The position numbers and the translations under genes are program-made. A model generated the notes under the pieces. That model was not told the origin of the DNA. It saw nothing but the letters and a program-made list of their open reading frames with translations, and made no database searches. 64,000 nt of DNA from Kocuria rosea (GTDB lineage Bacteria > Actinomycetota > Actinomycetes > Actinomycetales > Micrococcaceae): assembly GCF_006094695.1 (NCBI RefSeq), contig NZ_CP035103.1, positions 1,054,001 to 1,118,000 on the forward strand, in the 5' to 3' direction. This document shows, in pieces, positions 9,280-18,462 of the stretch. Positions within the stretch are counted from its first letter, which is position 1. Each line of letters opens with the position of its first letter.

Positions 9280-9283
<4 letters not shown>
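8054..9283 (+). CDS. CpaE/TadZ-like ParA-family ATPase
   Basis: This 409-aa protein has an N-terminal receiver-like domain (residues about 1-130) without a clear phospho-acceptor Asp context, then a MinD/ParA ATPase domain. The deviant Walker A motif SPKGGVGKTTVATNLA is at about residues 158-173; VIVDLDVQFGDVA and VVVDTAPGMGEH follow. TadZ/CpaE proteins localise the Tad machine at the membrane or pole. The gene overlaps cpaB by 4 bases and the tadA-like gene by 4 bases (GTGA), so these are cotranscribed. Confidence 0.9.
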
Positions 9284-10802
<1,519 letters not shown>

Positions 10803-10803
<1 letters not shown>

Positions 10804-11750
10804 TGGCACCGCTGCTGGTCGGCGTCGGACTGCTCGTCCTCGCCGGGCTGCTCGGGCTGTTCGTGGTCTTCCGCTCGCGCACGCCGCGGCTGCCCATGGA
10901 CCGGCGCCGGCCGCCGCGGGGTCCCCGGGAACTGGAGTCCTCGCAGCTGTCCCGGCTCTCCGGAGTGACCACCGAGGCCGTCTCCGAGTTCCTGGAGCGC
11001 CGAGGGTGGACGCGCAAGGTCGCCGCCGCCCTGGAGAACGCCGGCATCAAGTCCTCGCCGGCCGACTTCCTCGTGCTGGTCGTCGTCGGAGCGGTGGTCG
11101 CGGCGGCGGCCGGAACGCTCGCCGGGGGACTGCTGCTCGGACTGCTGCTCTTCCTGGCGACCCCGTTGGTCGCCAAGGTGCTCGTCGGCGTGATGACAGA
11201 CCGGCGCAAGCGCATCTTTGCCGACCAGCTCGACAACACCCTCCAGCTGTTCTCCGGATCGTTGCGAGCAGGCCACTCCCTCCTGCGAGCGGTCGACGCG
11301 GTGGCCAAGGAGTCGCAGGCCCCGACCTCCGAGGAGCTGACGCGGATCGTCAACGAGACCCGGCTCGGCATGGATCTGGACGCCTCGCTGGACCAGGCCG
11401 CCAAGCGCATGGGGTCCGACGACTTTTCCTGGGTTGCCCAGGCGATCGGCATCCATCGCGAGGTCGGCGGTGACCTCGCCGAGGTGCTCGATCGCGTGGC
11501 GGGCACCATCCGCGAGCGGAACCAGATCCGACGCCAGGTCAAGACGCTCTCGGCCGAGGGAAAGATGTCCGCCTACATCCTCATGGCTCTGCCCGTGCTG
11601 ATCGCCGCGATCCTGTCCCTGATCTCGCCCGAGTACATCTCCCAGTTCCTCACGAGCGGGTTCTTCGGCTACGCGATGATCTTCGTTGCCCTGCTGATGT
11701 TCGCGATCGGTGGATTCTGGATGTCGAGGATCGTCAAGATCAAGTTCTGA
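10803..11750 (+). CDS. tadB: TadB-like inner membrane platform protein
   Basis: This 315-aa protein has an N-terminal TM helix (VGVGLLVLAGLLGLFVVF), a paired hydrophobic segment near residues 85-130, the T2SSF domain (residues about 135-260, with LFSGSLRAGHSLLRAVDAVA and GGDLAEVLDRVAGTIRER), and two C-terminal TM helices. TadB and TadC form the membrane platform that couples the ATPase to pilus extension. It starts on the stop codon of tadA and is followed 26 bases later by tadC. Confidence 0.92.
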
Positions 11751-11776
11751 TCCATCATTTTCCCGAAGGACGTTCC

Positions 11777-12646
11777 ATGACCCCCCTCCTCTTCGGCATG
11801 CTGCTCCTCGCCGGCGCCGCAGGCCTGGCCATCTGGCTCGCCGTCGGCGTGCGCTGGGGCGGCGACCGGCTGGTCCGCCAGAATCTGCGCATCGGCTTCG
11901 GCGCCACCGAGGCCGAGATGATCCGCGACGCACCGGACTTCGGCTGGGCCAGCCGGTTCACCACCGGCAACGGCAAGGAGCGGCTCGAGACTCTCTACTC
12001 CAAAGCGGGCCGGCCTGCGGACTGGCCGGTCGCCCGCCTGATGGCCTGCAAGGTCTACGCCATGGGCGCCGCCCTCCTGGTGGGACTTCTGCTCCTGGCC
12101 ATGACGAGTGGCAACGGCATGATCCTGCTCATCGTGCTGGTCATGGTGCCGGTGGGCTACTTCCTGCCGGAGCTGCTGCTGTACAGCCGGGGCATCGAAC
12201 GGCAGAAGGCGATCGGCCTCGAGCTCGCTGACACCCTCGACCAGATGATGATCGCAGTGGAAGCCGGCCTCGGCTTCGAGTCCGCCATGGCCCGCGCCGG
12301 GCACAACGGGAAGGGCCCGCTCGCGGAGGAACTCGTGCGCACCCTGCAGGAGATGCGTGTGGGCATCCCACGCCGCGACGCCTACCTCGCGCTCGAGCAG
12401 CGCACCGACGTCCCCGACCTGCGGCAGTTCACGCGTGCCGTGATCCAGGCGGACGCCTACGGCATCTCCATCGCCACGGTGTTGAGAACCCAGGCGAACG
12501 AGATGCGCACCAAGCGACGTCAGCGGGCCGAGGAAGCGGCCCAGAAGATCCCCACGAAGATCCTCATCCCACTGATGCTGTTCATCCTCCCGGTGCTGTT
12601 CCTCACCGTGCTGGGCCCCACCGTGCTCAACGTCATGAAGATGTAG
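11777..12646 (+). CDS. tadC: TadC-like inner membrane platform protein
   Basis: This 289-aa paralogue of TadB has an N-terminal TM segment, a hydrophobic pair near residues 90-140, a T2SSF domain with LADTLDQMMIAVEAGLGFES (residues about 150-170) and RQFTRAVIQADAYGISI, then a C-terminal TM (LIPLMLFILPVLFLTVL). GAAGGA lies a few bases before the ATG. The gene is followed after 4 bases by the sortase gene, so the pilus operon appears to run straight into the sortase. Confidence 0.92.
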   Translation: MTPLLFGMLLLAGAAGLAIWLAVGVRWGGDRLVRQNLRIGFGATEAEMIRDAPDFGWASRFTTGNGKERLETLYSKAGRPADWPVARLMACKVYAMGAALLVGLLLLAMTSGNGMILLIVLVMVPVGYFLPELLLYSRGIERQKAIGLELADTLDQMMIAVEAGLGFESAMARAGHNGKGPLAEELVRTLQEMRVGIPRRDAYLALEQRTDVPDLRQFTRAVIQADAYGISIATVLRTQANEMRTKRRQRAEEAAQKIPTKILIPLMLFILPVLFLTVLGPTVLNVMKM

Positions 12647-12650
12647 TCGG

Positions 12651-13421
12651 ATGCCGATCAACAACTCTGCGCCCTCCCCAGGAAGAACCGCCACCGGACG
12701 CACAGCGCTGTCGATCGTCCTCGCCGCGGTCGCGCTCTTCGCCGTCGGCCTCTTGGTCCTGCCCTGGCTGATCGGCAGTGCGGCGGCCGGATTCGGCGGG
12801 GACGTCCAGCACAGTGAACCCACCTCGGTGAGTGCCCCCGGCCCAGAGAACACCGCGTCACTCGCGGCGGACGACGCCCGGGCCGCCGGTGACCCGGGGG
12901 ACCACCCCGCGGTACGGGGCCCGGAGACCTGCGGGGACCTGTCCTCTCGGGCGCGGGTCTGCTCCCCGTCGATCGGCATCGACGCGGCGCTCGAGTCCAT
13001 GGGACAGGACGACGCCGGGAACATGGCGGTGCCCACCTACGAGGACCGTGCGGCGATCGGCTGGTACTCGGTCTCCGCCCCGATCGGCGGTGAGCGGGGC
13101 AACGCGGTGCTGGCCGGTCACGTGGACTATCCCTATGACGCTCCCGCGCTGGCCACGCTCTACACGGCGCAGCCCGGGCAGAAGCTCTGGGTCTCCGACG
13201 GGACCGGGGGAGTGTTCTCCTACACCGTGACCACGGTCCGGGAGCCGACCCCTCGGGACGCCCCGCCGCGGGACATCTTCGCGCTGACCGGCGACCCCGG
13301 GTTGTCCCTGATCACCTGTTCGGGCGACTACGTCCAGCCGGACGGAGGGCCGTCCTGGTCGTACACGAACAACCTCATCGTGGACCTGGCCCTCGATCCC
13401 GTGACCGCCCCCGTTCCGTGA
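12651..13421 (+). CDS. Class F-like sortase with an altered catalytic Arg position
   Basis: This 256-aa protein has an N-terminal TM anchor (IVLAAVALFAVGLLVLPWLIG, about residues 22-43), a linker, and a sortase domain. The catalytic His is in LAGHVDYPYDA and the Cys in SLITCSGDY, as in actinobacterial class E/F sortases. The third residue, normally Arg in a Y-R-D-N context, reads SYTNNLIVDL here, so Thr replaces Arg if the alignment is right. Sortases cleave LPxTG/LAxTG signals and join proteins to the cell wall. The gene is 4 bases after tadC and upstream of a MANTG-bearing surface protein, its likely substrate. Confidence 0.88.
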   Translation: MPINNSAPSPGRTATGRTALSIVLAAVALFAVGLLVLPWLIGSAAAGFGGDVQHSEPTSVSAPGPENTASLAADDARAAGDPGDHPAVRGPETCGDLSSRARVCSPSIGIDAALESMGQDDAGNMAVPTYEDRAAIGWYSVSAPIGGERGNAVLAGHVDYPYDAPALATLYTAQPGQKLWVSDGTGGVFSYTVTTVREPTPRDAPPRDIFALTGDPGLSLITCSGDYVQPDGGPSWSYTNNLIVDLALDPVTAPVP

Positions 13422-13576
13422 CGCCGCCGTCGAGCGGCCCGTCCCCACTTGTGCGCACACCAGACGTCGCACAGCGACTTCCCCGGACACCGACCCCTCC
13501 ATGCAATTACATTGGTAAAGATCGGCCGGCCGCCCACCGGCCTGCCGACCCCCTCACGATCCCCCCAGGAGTTCCC

Positions 13577-15019
13577 ATGTCCTCTCTCCCTCCCGCTCGC
13601 CGCGCGCGGCTCCTCGCGGTGGCGGCGCTGACCGGCACCACGGCGGTGACCGGAGCGCTGGTCGGCGCGACCCCGGCGGTGGCCGTGCCCGTGGCGATCG
13701 AGGAGAACCTTGTCGGGGTCCTGGAGGGAAACCCGGCCACCGGCGCCGAGTCGTTCTTCGTTCCGGTGCAGCTGACCGACGGCAACACGGCCTACGGCAT
13801 CCACGAGGACCAGCCACTGGCCCCCGTCGGAGAGCTCGTGCTGGACGACGAGGGCTACGCCGTCGCCGAGCCCTTCGACGACCCGGCCGCCGGGTGGGAA
13901 AACGTGGTGGGCGAGAAGGTCGACGACAACCCGGTCTACTGGGAGCCGGAGAACGCCGCGCTGGCCGGTTACATCCTCTCGGTCTTCGGTCCCACGGAGG
14001 ACTCGGATGAGGCGCTGGCCGTGCACTGGGCCGTGCGCTCCCTCTCGACGGCTGAGCTGCCCCAGCCGGACGGGCTCGAGCCGTGGCACCTGGACCGAGC
14101 GGCGTTCCTGATCGAGGACGCCCGCGAGAACGTCCCGGCGCTGACGCCGCAGGACGGCTACCGGGTCTCCGTGTCCTTCGCGCCGGACGGCCGGCCCGAG
14201 ACGCTGCTCGTCACGGTGCCGGAGTCCTACTACTTCACGACCGTCACCCTGTCGGGGCCGGTCACCTTCGCGGACGGGACGACGACACGGACCGTCGCCG
14301 GCGGCGAGCGGGAGCAGCGCCTGGAGCTCGCTGTGCCGGCGGGAGTCACGGATGGCGAGCTCACCGCCGAGCTGACGGCGACCATGCCCTCGACCGAGCT
14401 CACCGTCCTGGCCGACGACCAGTACCGCGACCTGCTCATCGCGGGTCAGGAGCGCACGGTCGATTGGACTGCGAGCGCCGGGTTCGAGATCGACGCCCCG
14501 ACCGCGCCGGAGGAGGAGGTCACCGACGAGGAGACCACGCCCCCGGACGACGACGGAACCGGGGACGCGCCGGTCGATCAGGACACGCCCACCGGCAACG
14601 ACACTGACGACGATAGAGACGTCGACGGCATCAGCGGTCCCGGCAGCGACACGGACTCCGGCGACGGCGCGACCGGACCGGACGCCGAGCCGGCGGTCCG
14701 GGATGGCGGTGCCCCTGTCCTCGAGGTCGTGACCGATGCCGCCGCCGAGCAGAAGCTCACGGCGACCCTCGAGGCCTTCGTCCTGTTCGACGAGCAGACC
14801 ACCACCTCCACGGAGGTCGTCACGGAGACCACCATGACGGCCGGGGGAGCGGCGTACGCGGAGTCGGCCATGGCCAACACCGGCATGGGCGCAGCCCCTG
14901 CGGCCGGTGAGCGCAGCGCGATGACCTCGGTGATCCTCGTCGTGGTCGCCGTCGGCGCCGGCCTCGGCGCCTGGCTGCTGCGCCGACACCCGGCGACCAC
15001 CTCGGATCGGTCCGCCTGA
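13577..15019 (+). CDS. Cell-wall anchored surface protein with MANTG sorting signal
   Basis: Start ATG 13577 follows AGGAG (13567-13571). The 480-aa product has a signal peptide (RRARLLAVAALTGTT to about residue 36). A head domain resembles thioester adhesin domains (AYGIHEDQPLAP and EALAVHWAVRSLS), but the positions expected for the Cys and Gln of the thioester are Gly and His. A beta-rich domain and an acidic Thr/Asp/Glu linker (about residues 310-380) follow. The C-terminus has MANTG (14870-14884), a hydrophobic helix (VILVVVAVGAGLGAWLL) and RRHP: a sortase sorting signal of the LAxTG type. It sits 155 bases after the sortase. Function as an adhesin or pilus-base protein is inferred. Confidence 0.8.
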   Translation: MSSLPPARRARLLAVAALTGTTAVTGALVGATPAVAVPVAIEENLVGVLEGNPATGAESFFVPVQLTDGNTAYGIHEDQPLAPVGELVLDDEGYAVAEPFDDPAAGWENVVGEKVDDNPVYWEPENAALAGYILSVFGPTEDSDEALAVHWAVRSLSTAELPQPDGLEPWHLDRAAFLIEDARENVPALTPQDGYRVSVSFAPDGRPETLLVTVPESYYFTTVTLSGPVTFADGTTTRTVAGGEREQRLELAVPAGVTDGELTAELTATMPSTELTVLADDQYRDLLIAGQERTVDWTASAGFEIDAPTAPEEEVTDEETTPPDDDGTGDAPVDQDTPTGNDTDDDRDVDGISGPGSDTDSGDGATGPDAEPAVRDGGAPVLEVVTDAAAEQKLTATLEAFVLFDEQTTTSTEVVTETTMTAGGAAYAESAMANTGMGAAPAAGERSAMTSVILVVVAVGAGLGAWLLRRHPATTSDRSA

Positions 15020-15054
15020 TGTTCACCTCCGTCCCAGTTCTCCGGGAGATCTCG

Positions 15055-15750
15055 ATGAGCCGCACCACTCGCACCGTCGTCGTCGCGTCCCTCGCGCTCG
15101 CCGCCCTCACCGGCTGCGGCGGTGCCGCGGCCGAGGCGAAGGGCGCGCACACCTACGAACCCCTGCCGCCGCTCAGCACCGCGACGCCGACCACCAGCCC
15201 GGCGCCACAGCCGACGTCCCCGGCGGCGCCCGAGTCCTCTCCCGCCCCGACGGCAGAGGCACCTGCAGACCCTGCCGCCCCTGCCGCAGGGACGGCCCAG
15301 GCGGCCGCCCCGGTCGGCGGCACGGCAGGCACGAGCATCACCGGGCAGACGCCCGTTGCCGGGTCCTCATTCGCCCTCGGACAGGCACCTGCCGCTGTGG
15401 CGGGGCCGGTGGGTGGTGGCATGCCGGTCCAGGCGACGGAGCGGAGGTCGACCAGCACCACGACGACCACGTCGACGACGATCGAGGCCGGTCTCAAGCT
15501 CGTGGTCACCTGCGAGGGGCTGTGCATGCTGGCTGACCTCGCCGCGCCGGAGCTGACCGGGCAGGACGGAGCGTTCTCCGAGGACCTCCTGCGGCAGGCA
15601 CTCGAGAAGGAGCTGCGTGGGCAAGGCGGCGACCAGCAGCAGCTGACCGACGACCTGCTCGAGCAGCTCATGCAGGATCAGTGGGCTCTGGCCGAGCGGG
15701 ATCTCGAGGGCGGGGACGAGAAGCTGGTCTTCTCCTCGGCCCGGAAGTAG
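15055..15750 (+). CDS. Putative lipoprotein of the pilus-sortase locus
   Basis: The ATG at 15055 has GGGAG 8 bases upstream and gives a 231-aa product. The N-terminus is a lipoprotein signal (ASLALAALTGCGG) with lipobox LTGC, so Cys about residue 22 should be lipidated. A long Ala/Pro/Thr-rich linker (about residues 35-130) follows, then a Thr/Ser run and a C-terminal domain of about 85 residues (LVVTCEGLCMLADLA then Gln/Leu/Asp-rich helices). No known domain was recognised. It directly follows the surface protein gene and ends at a strong hairpin, so it is likely the last gene of the locus. Confidence 0.75.
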   Translation: MSRTTRTVVVASLALAALTGCGGAAAEAKGAHTYEPLPPLSTATPTTSPAPQPTSPAAPESSPAPTAEAPADPAAPAAGTAQAAAPVGGTAGTSITGQTPVAGSSFALGQAPAAVAGPVGGGMPVQATERRSTSTTTTTSTTIEAGLKLVVTCEGLCMLADLAAPELTGQDGAFSEDLLRQALEKELRGQGGDQQQLTDDLLEQLMQDQWALAERDLEGGDEKLVFSSARK

Positions 15751-15754
15751 GTTC

Positions 15755-15791
15755 GCGCCGTCCGGAGCGCAGTCATCCGGCGGGACGGCGC
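15755..15791 (+). terminator. Hairpin terminator after the Tad-sortase locus
   Basis: GCGCCGTCC (15755-15763) pairs perfectly with GGACGGCGC (15783-15791), starting 4 bases after the lipoprotein stop. Confidence 0.6.
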
Positions 15792-15816
15792 GGTCAGCGT
15801 TGCCACAGCACACGAC

Positions 15817-15850
15817 GACGCACCCGCCCTTGACGAGGGCCGGGTGCGTC
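15817..15850. terminator. Bidirectional hairpin between convergent genes
   Basis: GACGCACCCG (15817-15826) pairs with CGGGTGCGTC (15841-15850), with a further CCCT/AGGG inner pairing. It lies between the lipoprotein gene and the convergent small membrane protein gene. Confidence 0.65.
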
Positions 15851-15858
15851 AATGTCAC

Positions 15859-16092
15859 TCAGGCGGGCACGGCCGCCCAGTGCACGGCGAAGCACGCCGT
15901 GGCGGCCATCGAGTACAGCCATACGGAGGCCTCGCGGGTCCACGGCACCTTCTTGGTCATGGCAGAGCTGATGACCGCGGCGATGATCAGTCCGACGCCC
16001 AGCCAGAGGGACCAGTCGGTGAACTGCTGGAGGACGGCGCCCAGGACGCCGGTGCCGGCGTCGTCGAGGACACGATCGATGTCGAGATTCAT
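15859..16092 (-). CDS. Small membrane protein, 77 aa
   Basis: From ATG at 16092 (preceded on the coding strand by GGGGGGAG, 9 bases away) the product is 77 aa with two hydrophobic helices: LWLGVGLIIAAVISSAM and WLYSMAATACFAVHWAAV. The loop between them carries KKVPWTRE. No family was recognised. It is a single gene with a strong RBS, ending at a terminator hairpin; a role as a small envelope protein is only a guess. Confidence 0.65.
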   Translation of the reverse strand: MNLDIDRVLDDAGTGVLGAVLQQFTDWSLWLGVGLIIAAVISSAMTKKVPWTREASVWLYSMAATACFAVHWAAVPA

Positions 16093-16323
16093 GGTGAGAA
16101 CTCCCCCCGGAGCTGACGAACGTTCCGGGCGCCCCCATGACGCCCGCGACGACAGGGGTGCGGCAGCGGCGGCGGGGGAGTGGAGGATCAGCCGGTCCCC
16201 GCGCCGCCGGGCGGGCACGCCCTGACAGTGCCGAGCCTATTCGATGAATTTGCAAATGCATCGGCGGAGAGCGTCGCTTCTTGCGGGGACAGCGGGCCCC
16301 GCGTGAAGTGGGGATCGGGACAT

Positions 16324-16361
16324 GCGAAAGGCCCCGGACCGACTGGTCCGGGGCCTTTCGC
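16324..16361 (-). terminator. tRNA-Pro terminator, 17-bp perfect stem
   Basis: The arm at 16324-16340 and the arm at 16345-16361 are perfectly complementary around a GACT loop. It lies 3 bases beyond the tRNA CCA end on the minus strand. Confidence 0.8.
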
Positions 16362-16364
16362 TGG

Positions 16365-16441
16365 TGGTCGGGATGACAGGATTTGAACCTGCGACCTCGT
16401 CGTCCCGAACGACGCGCGCTACCAAGCTGCGCCACATCCCG
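16365..16441 (-). tRNA. tRNA-Pro (anticodon CGG)
   Basis: Read on the minus strand, the acceptor CGGGATG (complement of 16435-16441) pairs with CATCCCG, followed by discriminator A and an encoded CCA (complement of 16365-16367). The D arm has GGCGCAGCTTGGTAGCGC, the anticodon loop is TTCGGGA (anticodon CGG, decoding CCG), and the T arm has GGTTCAAATCC. All stems close. CCG is a common Pro codon in this GC-rich genome. Confidence 0.95.
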
Positions 16442-16476
16442 TGAAGCATCCGGTCTCAGCCGGAAACAACTGCTCC

Positions 16477-16482
16477 ATCATA
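16477..16482 (-). promoter_or_regulatory. Candidate -10 box of tRNA-Pro
   Basis: The complement of 16477-16482 reads TATGAT, 35 bases upstream of the tRNA 5' end. No strong -35 element was seen. Confidence 0.35.
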
Positions 16483-16568
16483 GCCATCCGGCCGGGCGGG
16501 TGGGAAATCGGGGCGTCGGGACCGTGTCGCCCCCAGGGTTCGTCCCCCAAGTAGTGGACAAAAGTTAT

Positions 16569-16582
16569 TGACCGGTCGGTAA
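16569..16582. promoter_or_regulatory. Imperfect palindrome upstream of the first M28 peptidase
   Basis: ACCG-GT-CGGT with flanking TTG/TAA (16569-16582) resembles TetR-family operators. It lies about 100 bases before the peptidase ATG, in an AT-enriched gap. No regulator gene is adjacent, so this rests on symmetry only. Confidence 0.3.
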
Positions 16583-16680
16583 CCCATTTGTGAGCATGTG
16601 CAAATCCGAGTCATTCCTCGATGACTGTGAACCGCGTCACGGCCGGGCTACCTCCCGGCCGCCGCTCACCTGGAGGTTCC

Positions 16681-18270
16681 ATGCCCGTCCGCAAGCCCAG
16701 CCACTGGATCACCGCGGCCGCCCTGGCCGGCGCCCTGACCCTTACGGCGACCAGTGCCGTCGCGGCCCCCACCCGCGACACCAGCAACAACAACACCACC
16801 CACAAGATCACCCAGGCCGTCTCCCAGCAGAAGCTCACGGAGCACCTGAACGCCTTCCAGTCGATCGCGGAGGCCAACGACGGCAACCGCGCCTCCGGCA
16901 CCTCCGGCTACCAGGCCAGCGTCGACTACGTGGTCGAGAGGCTGCGCGCCGCCGGCTACACCCCGGAGGTCCAGGCGTTCGACTTCCCGTTCTTCCAGGA
17001 GCGCACCCCCGCCACGGTCGCCGCGGACGGCACGCAGCTCGCCGCCGAGGACGTCGCGGTGATGACCTACTCCGGCACGGGCACCGTCACCGGCGCGGTG
17101 CAGGCCGTCGACACCACCGGGGCCCGGGTGGGCAGCACGAGCGGCTGCGAGGCGAGCGACTTCGCCGGCTTCGAAGCGGGCAACATTGCTCTGCTCCAGC
17201 GCGGCACCTGCTCCTTCGCGGTCAAGGCCGCGAACGCGGAGGCGGCCGGTGCGAGCGCCGTGCTGATCTTCAACACGGGCCTGCCGAACGCGGAGGACGC
17301 CGTCGCCGGCACCCTGGGCTCCCCGGAGGCCACGTCCCTGCCGGTGGTCGGGCTCAGCTACCAGGCGGGCGTGGACCTGCTGGACGCCGCCGAGGTCACG
17401 GTCGCCACGGACACCGTCTCGGCGACCCGCACCACCTACAACGTCCTCGCCGAGACCGGCTCGGGGGACCCGGAGAACACGGTGATCGTCGGCGCGCACC
17501 TGGACGGCGTGCTCGAGGGCGCCGGCATCAGCGACAACGGCACCGGGTCGGCCGGCATCCTCGCCATCGCGGAGGCGATGGCCAAGACGAAGACCGAGAA
17601 CACCGTGCGCTTCGCCTGGTGGGGCGCGGAGGAGCTCGGCCTGCTGGGCGCCGAGCACTACGTGACCGATCTGCGGGAGAACGACCCCGAGGCGTTCGAG
17701 GACATCGCGATGTACCTGAACTTCGACATGATCGGCTCCCCGAACTACGGGCGCTTCGTCTACGACGGCGACGCCTCCACCTTCGACCCCGGCGACACGA
17801 ACGTCCCCGAGGGCTCCGCGGCGATCGAGGCGGCGTTCCACGAGCACTTCGCCTCGGTGGGGCTGGCCTCCGGGGACACCGAGTTCAGCGGCCGCAGCGA
17901 CTACGGGCCGTTCATCGAGGCCGACATCCCCTCCGGCGGCCTCTTCACGGGCGCCGAGGGCGTGAAGACCCAGGAGCAGGCCGAGCTGTTCGGCGGCCAG
18001 GCCGGCGTCGCATACGACTCCTGCTACCACTCCGCGTGCGACGACATCTCGAACGTGAACCTCCAGGGCATGGAGGAGATGTCCGACGCCGCCGCGGCGG
18101 TCGTCCTGCGCTACGCGACGTCCACCCACGACGTCAACGGCGAGGGCAAGCCCTACCGGCAGAAGGGCAAGGGCGCCGTCGGCCACCCGAAGGGCGACGA
18201 CCGCGGCCACGGCCCGCACTCCGAGCACGGTCGCGGCCACGGGCACGGCCACGACAAGGCGGCCGCCTGA
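16681..18270 (+). CDS. Secreted M28 aminopeptidase with PA domain, copy 1
   Basis: The ATG at 16681 has GGAGG just upstream and gives 529 aa. A signal peptide (HWITAAALAGALTLTATSAVAA) is followed by a PA insert (about residues 115-235) and an M28 zinc peptidase domain. Expected metal ligands and catalytic residues are visible: GAHLDGV (His), GISDNGTGSAG (Asp), WWGAEELGLLG (Glu-Glu), YLNFDMIGSPNYG (Asp) and CYHSACDD (His). The C-terminus is His/Gly-rich (GHGHGHDKAAA), unlike the other copies, and might bind metal. It is the first of three tandem paralogues. Such enzymes remove N-terminal residues from peptides outside the cell. Confidence 0.92.
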   Translation: MPVRKPSHWITAAALAGALTLTATSAVAAPTRDTSNNNTTHKITQAVSQQKLTEHLNAFQSIAEANDGNRASGTSGYQASVDYVVERLRAAGYTPEVQAFDFPFFQERTPATVAADGTQLAAEDVAVMTYSGTGTVTGAVQAVDTTGARVGSTSGCEASDFAGFEAGNIALLQRGTCSFAVKAANAEAAGASAVLIFNTGLPNAEDAVAGTLGSPEATSLPVVGLSYQAGVDLLDAAEVTVATDTVSATRTTYNVLAETGSGDPENTVIVGAHLDGVLEGAGISDNGTGSAGILAIAEAMAKTKTENTVRFAWWGAEELGLLGAEHYVTDLRENDPEAFEDIAMYLNFDMIGSPNYGRFVYDGDASTFDPGDTNVPEGSAAIEAAFHEHFASVGLASGDTEFSGRSDYGPFIEADIPSGGLFTGAEGVKTQEQAELFGGQAGVAYDSCYHSACDDISNVNLQGMEEMSDAAAAVVLRYATSTHDVNGEGKPYRQKGKGAVGHPKGDDRGHGPHSEHGRGHGHGHDKAAA

Positions 18271-18284
18271 CGGTCCCGAGCCCC

Positions 18285-18335
18285 AGCGAACGGCCCCGTC
18301 CCCGGCGCGAACTGCCGGGGGCGGGGCCGTTCGCT
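18285..18335 (+). terminator. Terminator hairpin after M28 copy 1
   Basis: AGCGAACGGCCCC (18285-18297) pairs with GGGGCCGTTCGCT (18323-18335), with additional inner CCCCGGC/GCCGGGG pairing. Confidence 0.75.
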
Positions 18336-18339
18336 GCGC

Positions 18340-18361
18340 CACAATCCGCCCAACCGTTGTG
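18340..18361. promoter_or_regulatory. CACAA/TTGTG palindrome before M28 copy 2
   Basis: CACAA (18340-18344) and TTGTG (18357-18361) form an inverted repeat. The same element, better preserved, precedes copy 3 (20012-20033), and the sequence between the palindrome and each start is also conserved. It may be an operator duplicated with the genes. Confidence 0.4.
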
Positions 18362-18462
18362 CCGCTGACGTGCAGTTGAGATTCTGGGCACAGGGCTCCA
18401 CCAGCACGATGGAGCCGACCCCACGGTCGAGCCCCCGATCGGCCCCTGCCCCGGGAGATCCC

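Noticed and set aside
13422..13576. Extension of the surface protein start to 13418
   Set aside because: The frame is open, but the ATG at 13577 has an AGGAG site and begins a proper signal peptide.
16365..16441. tRNA-Pro as an integration site of a genomic island
   Set aside because: No integrase, no second copy of the tRNA 3' end and no shift in composition were seen nearby.
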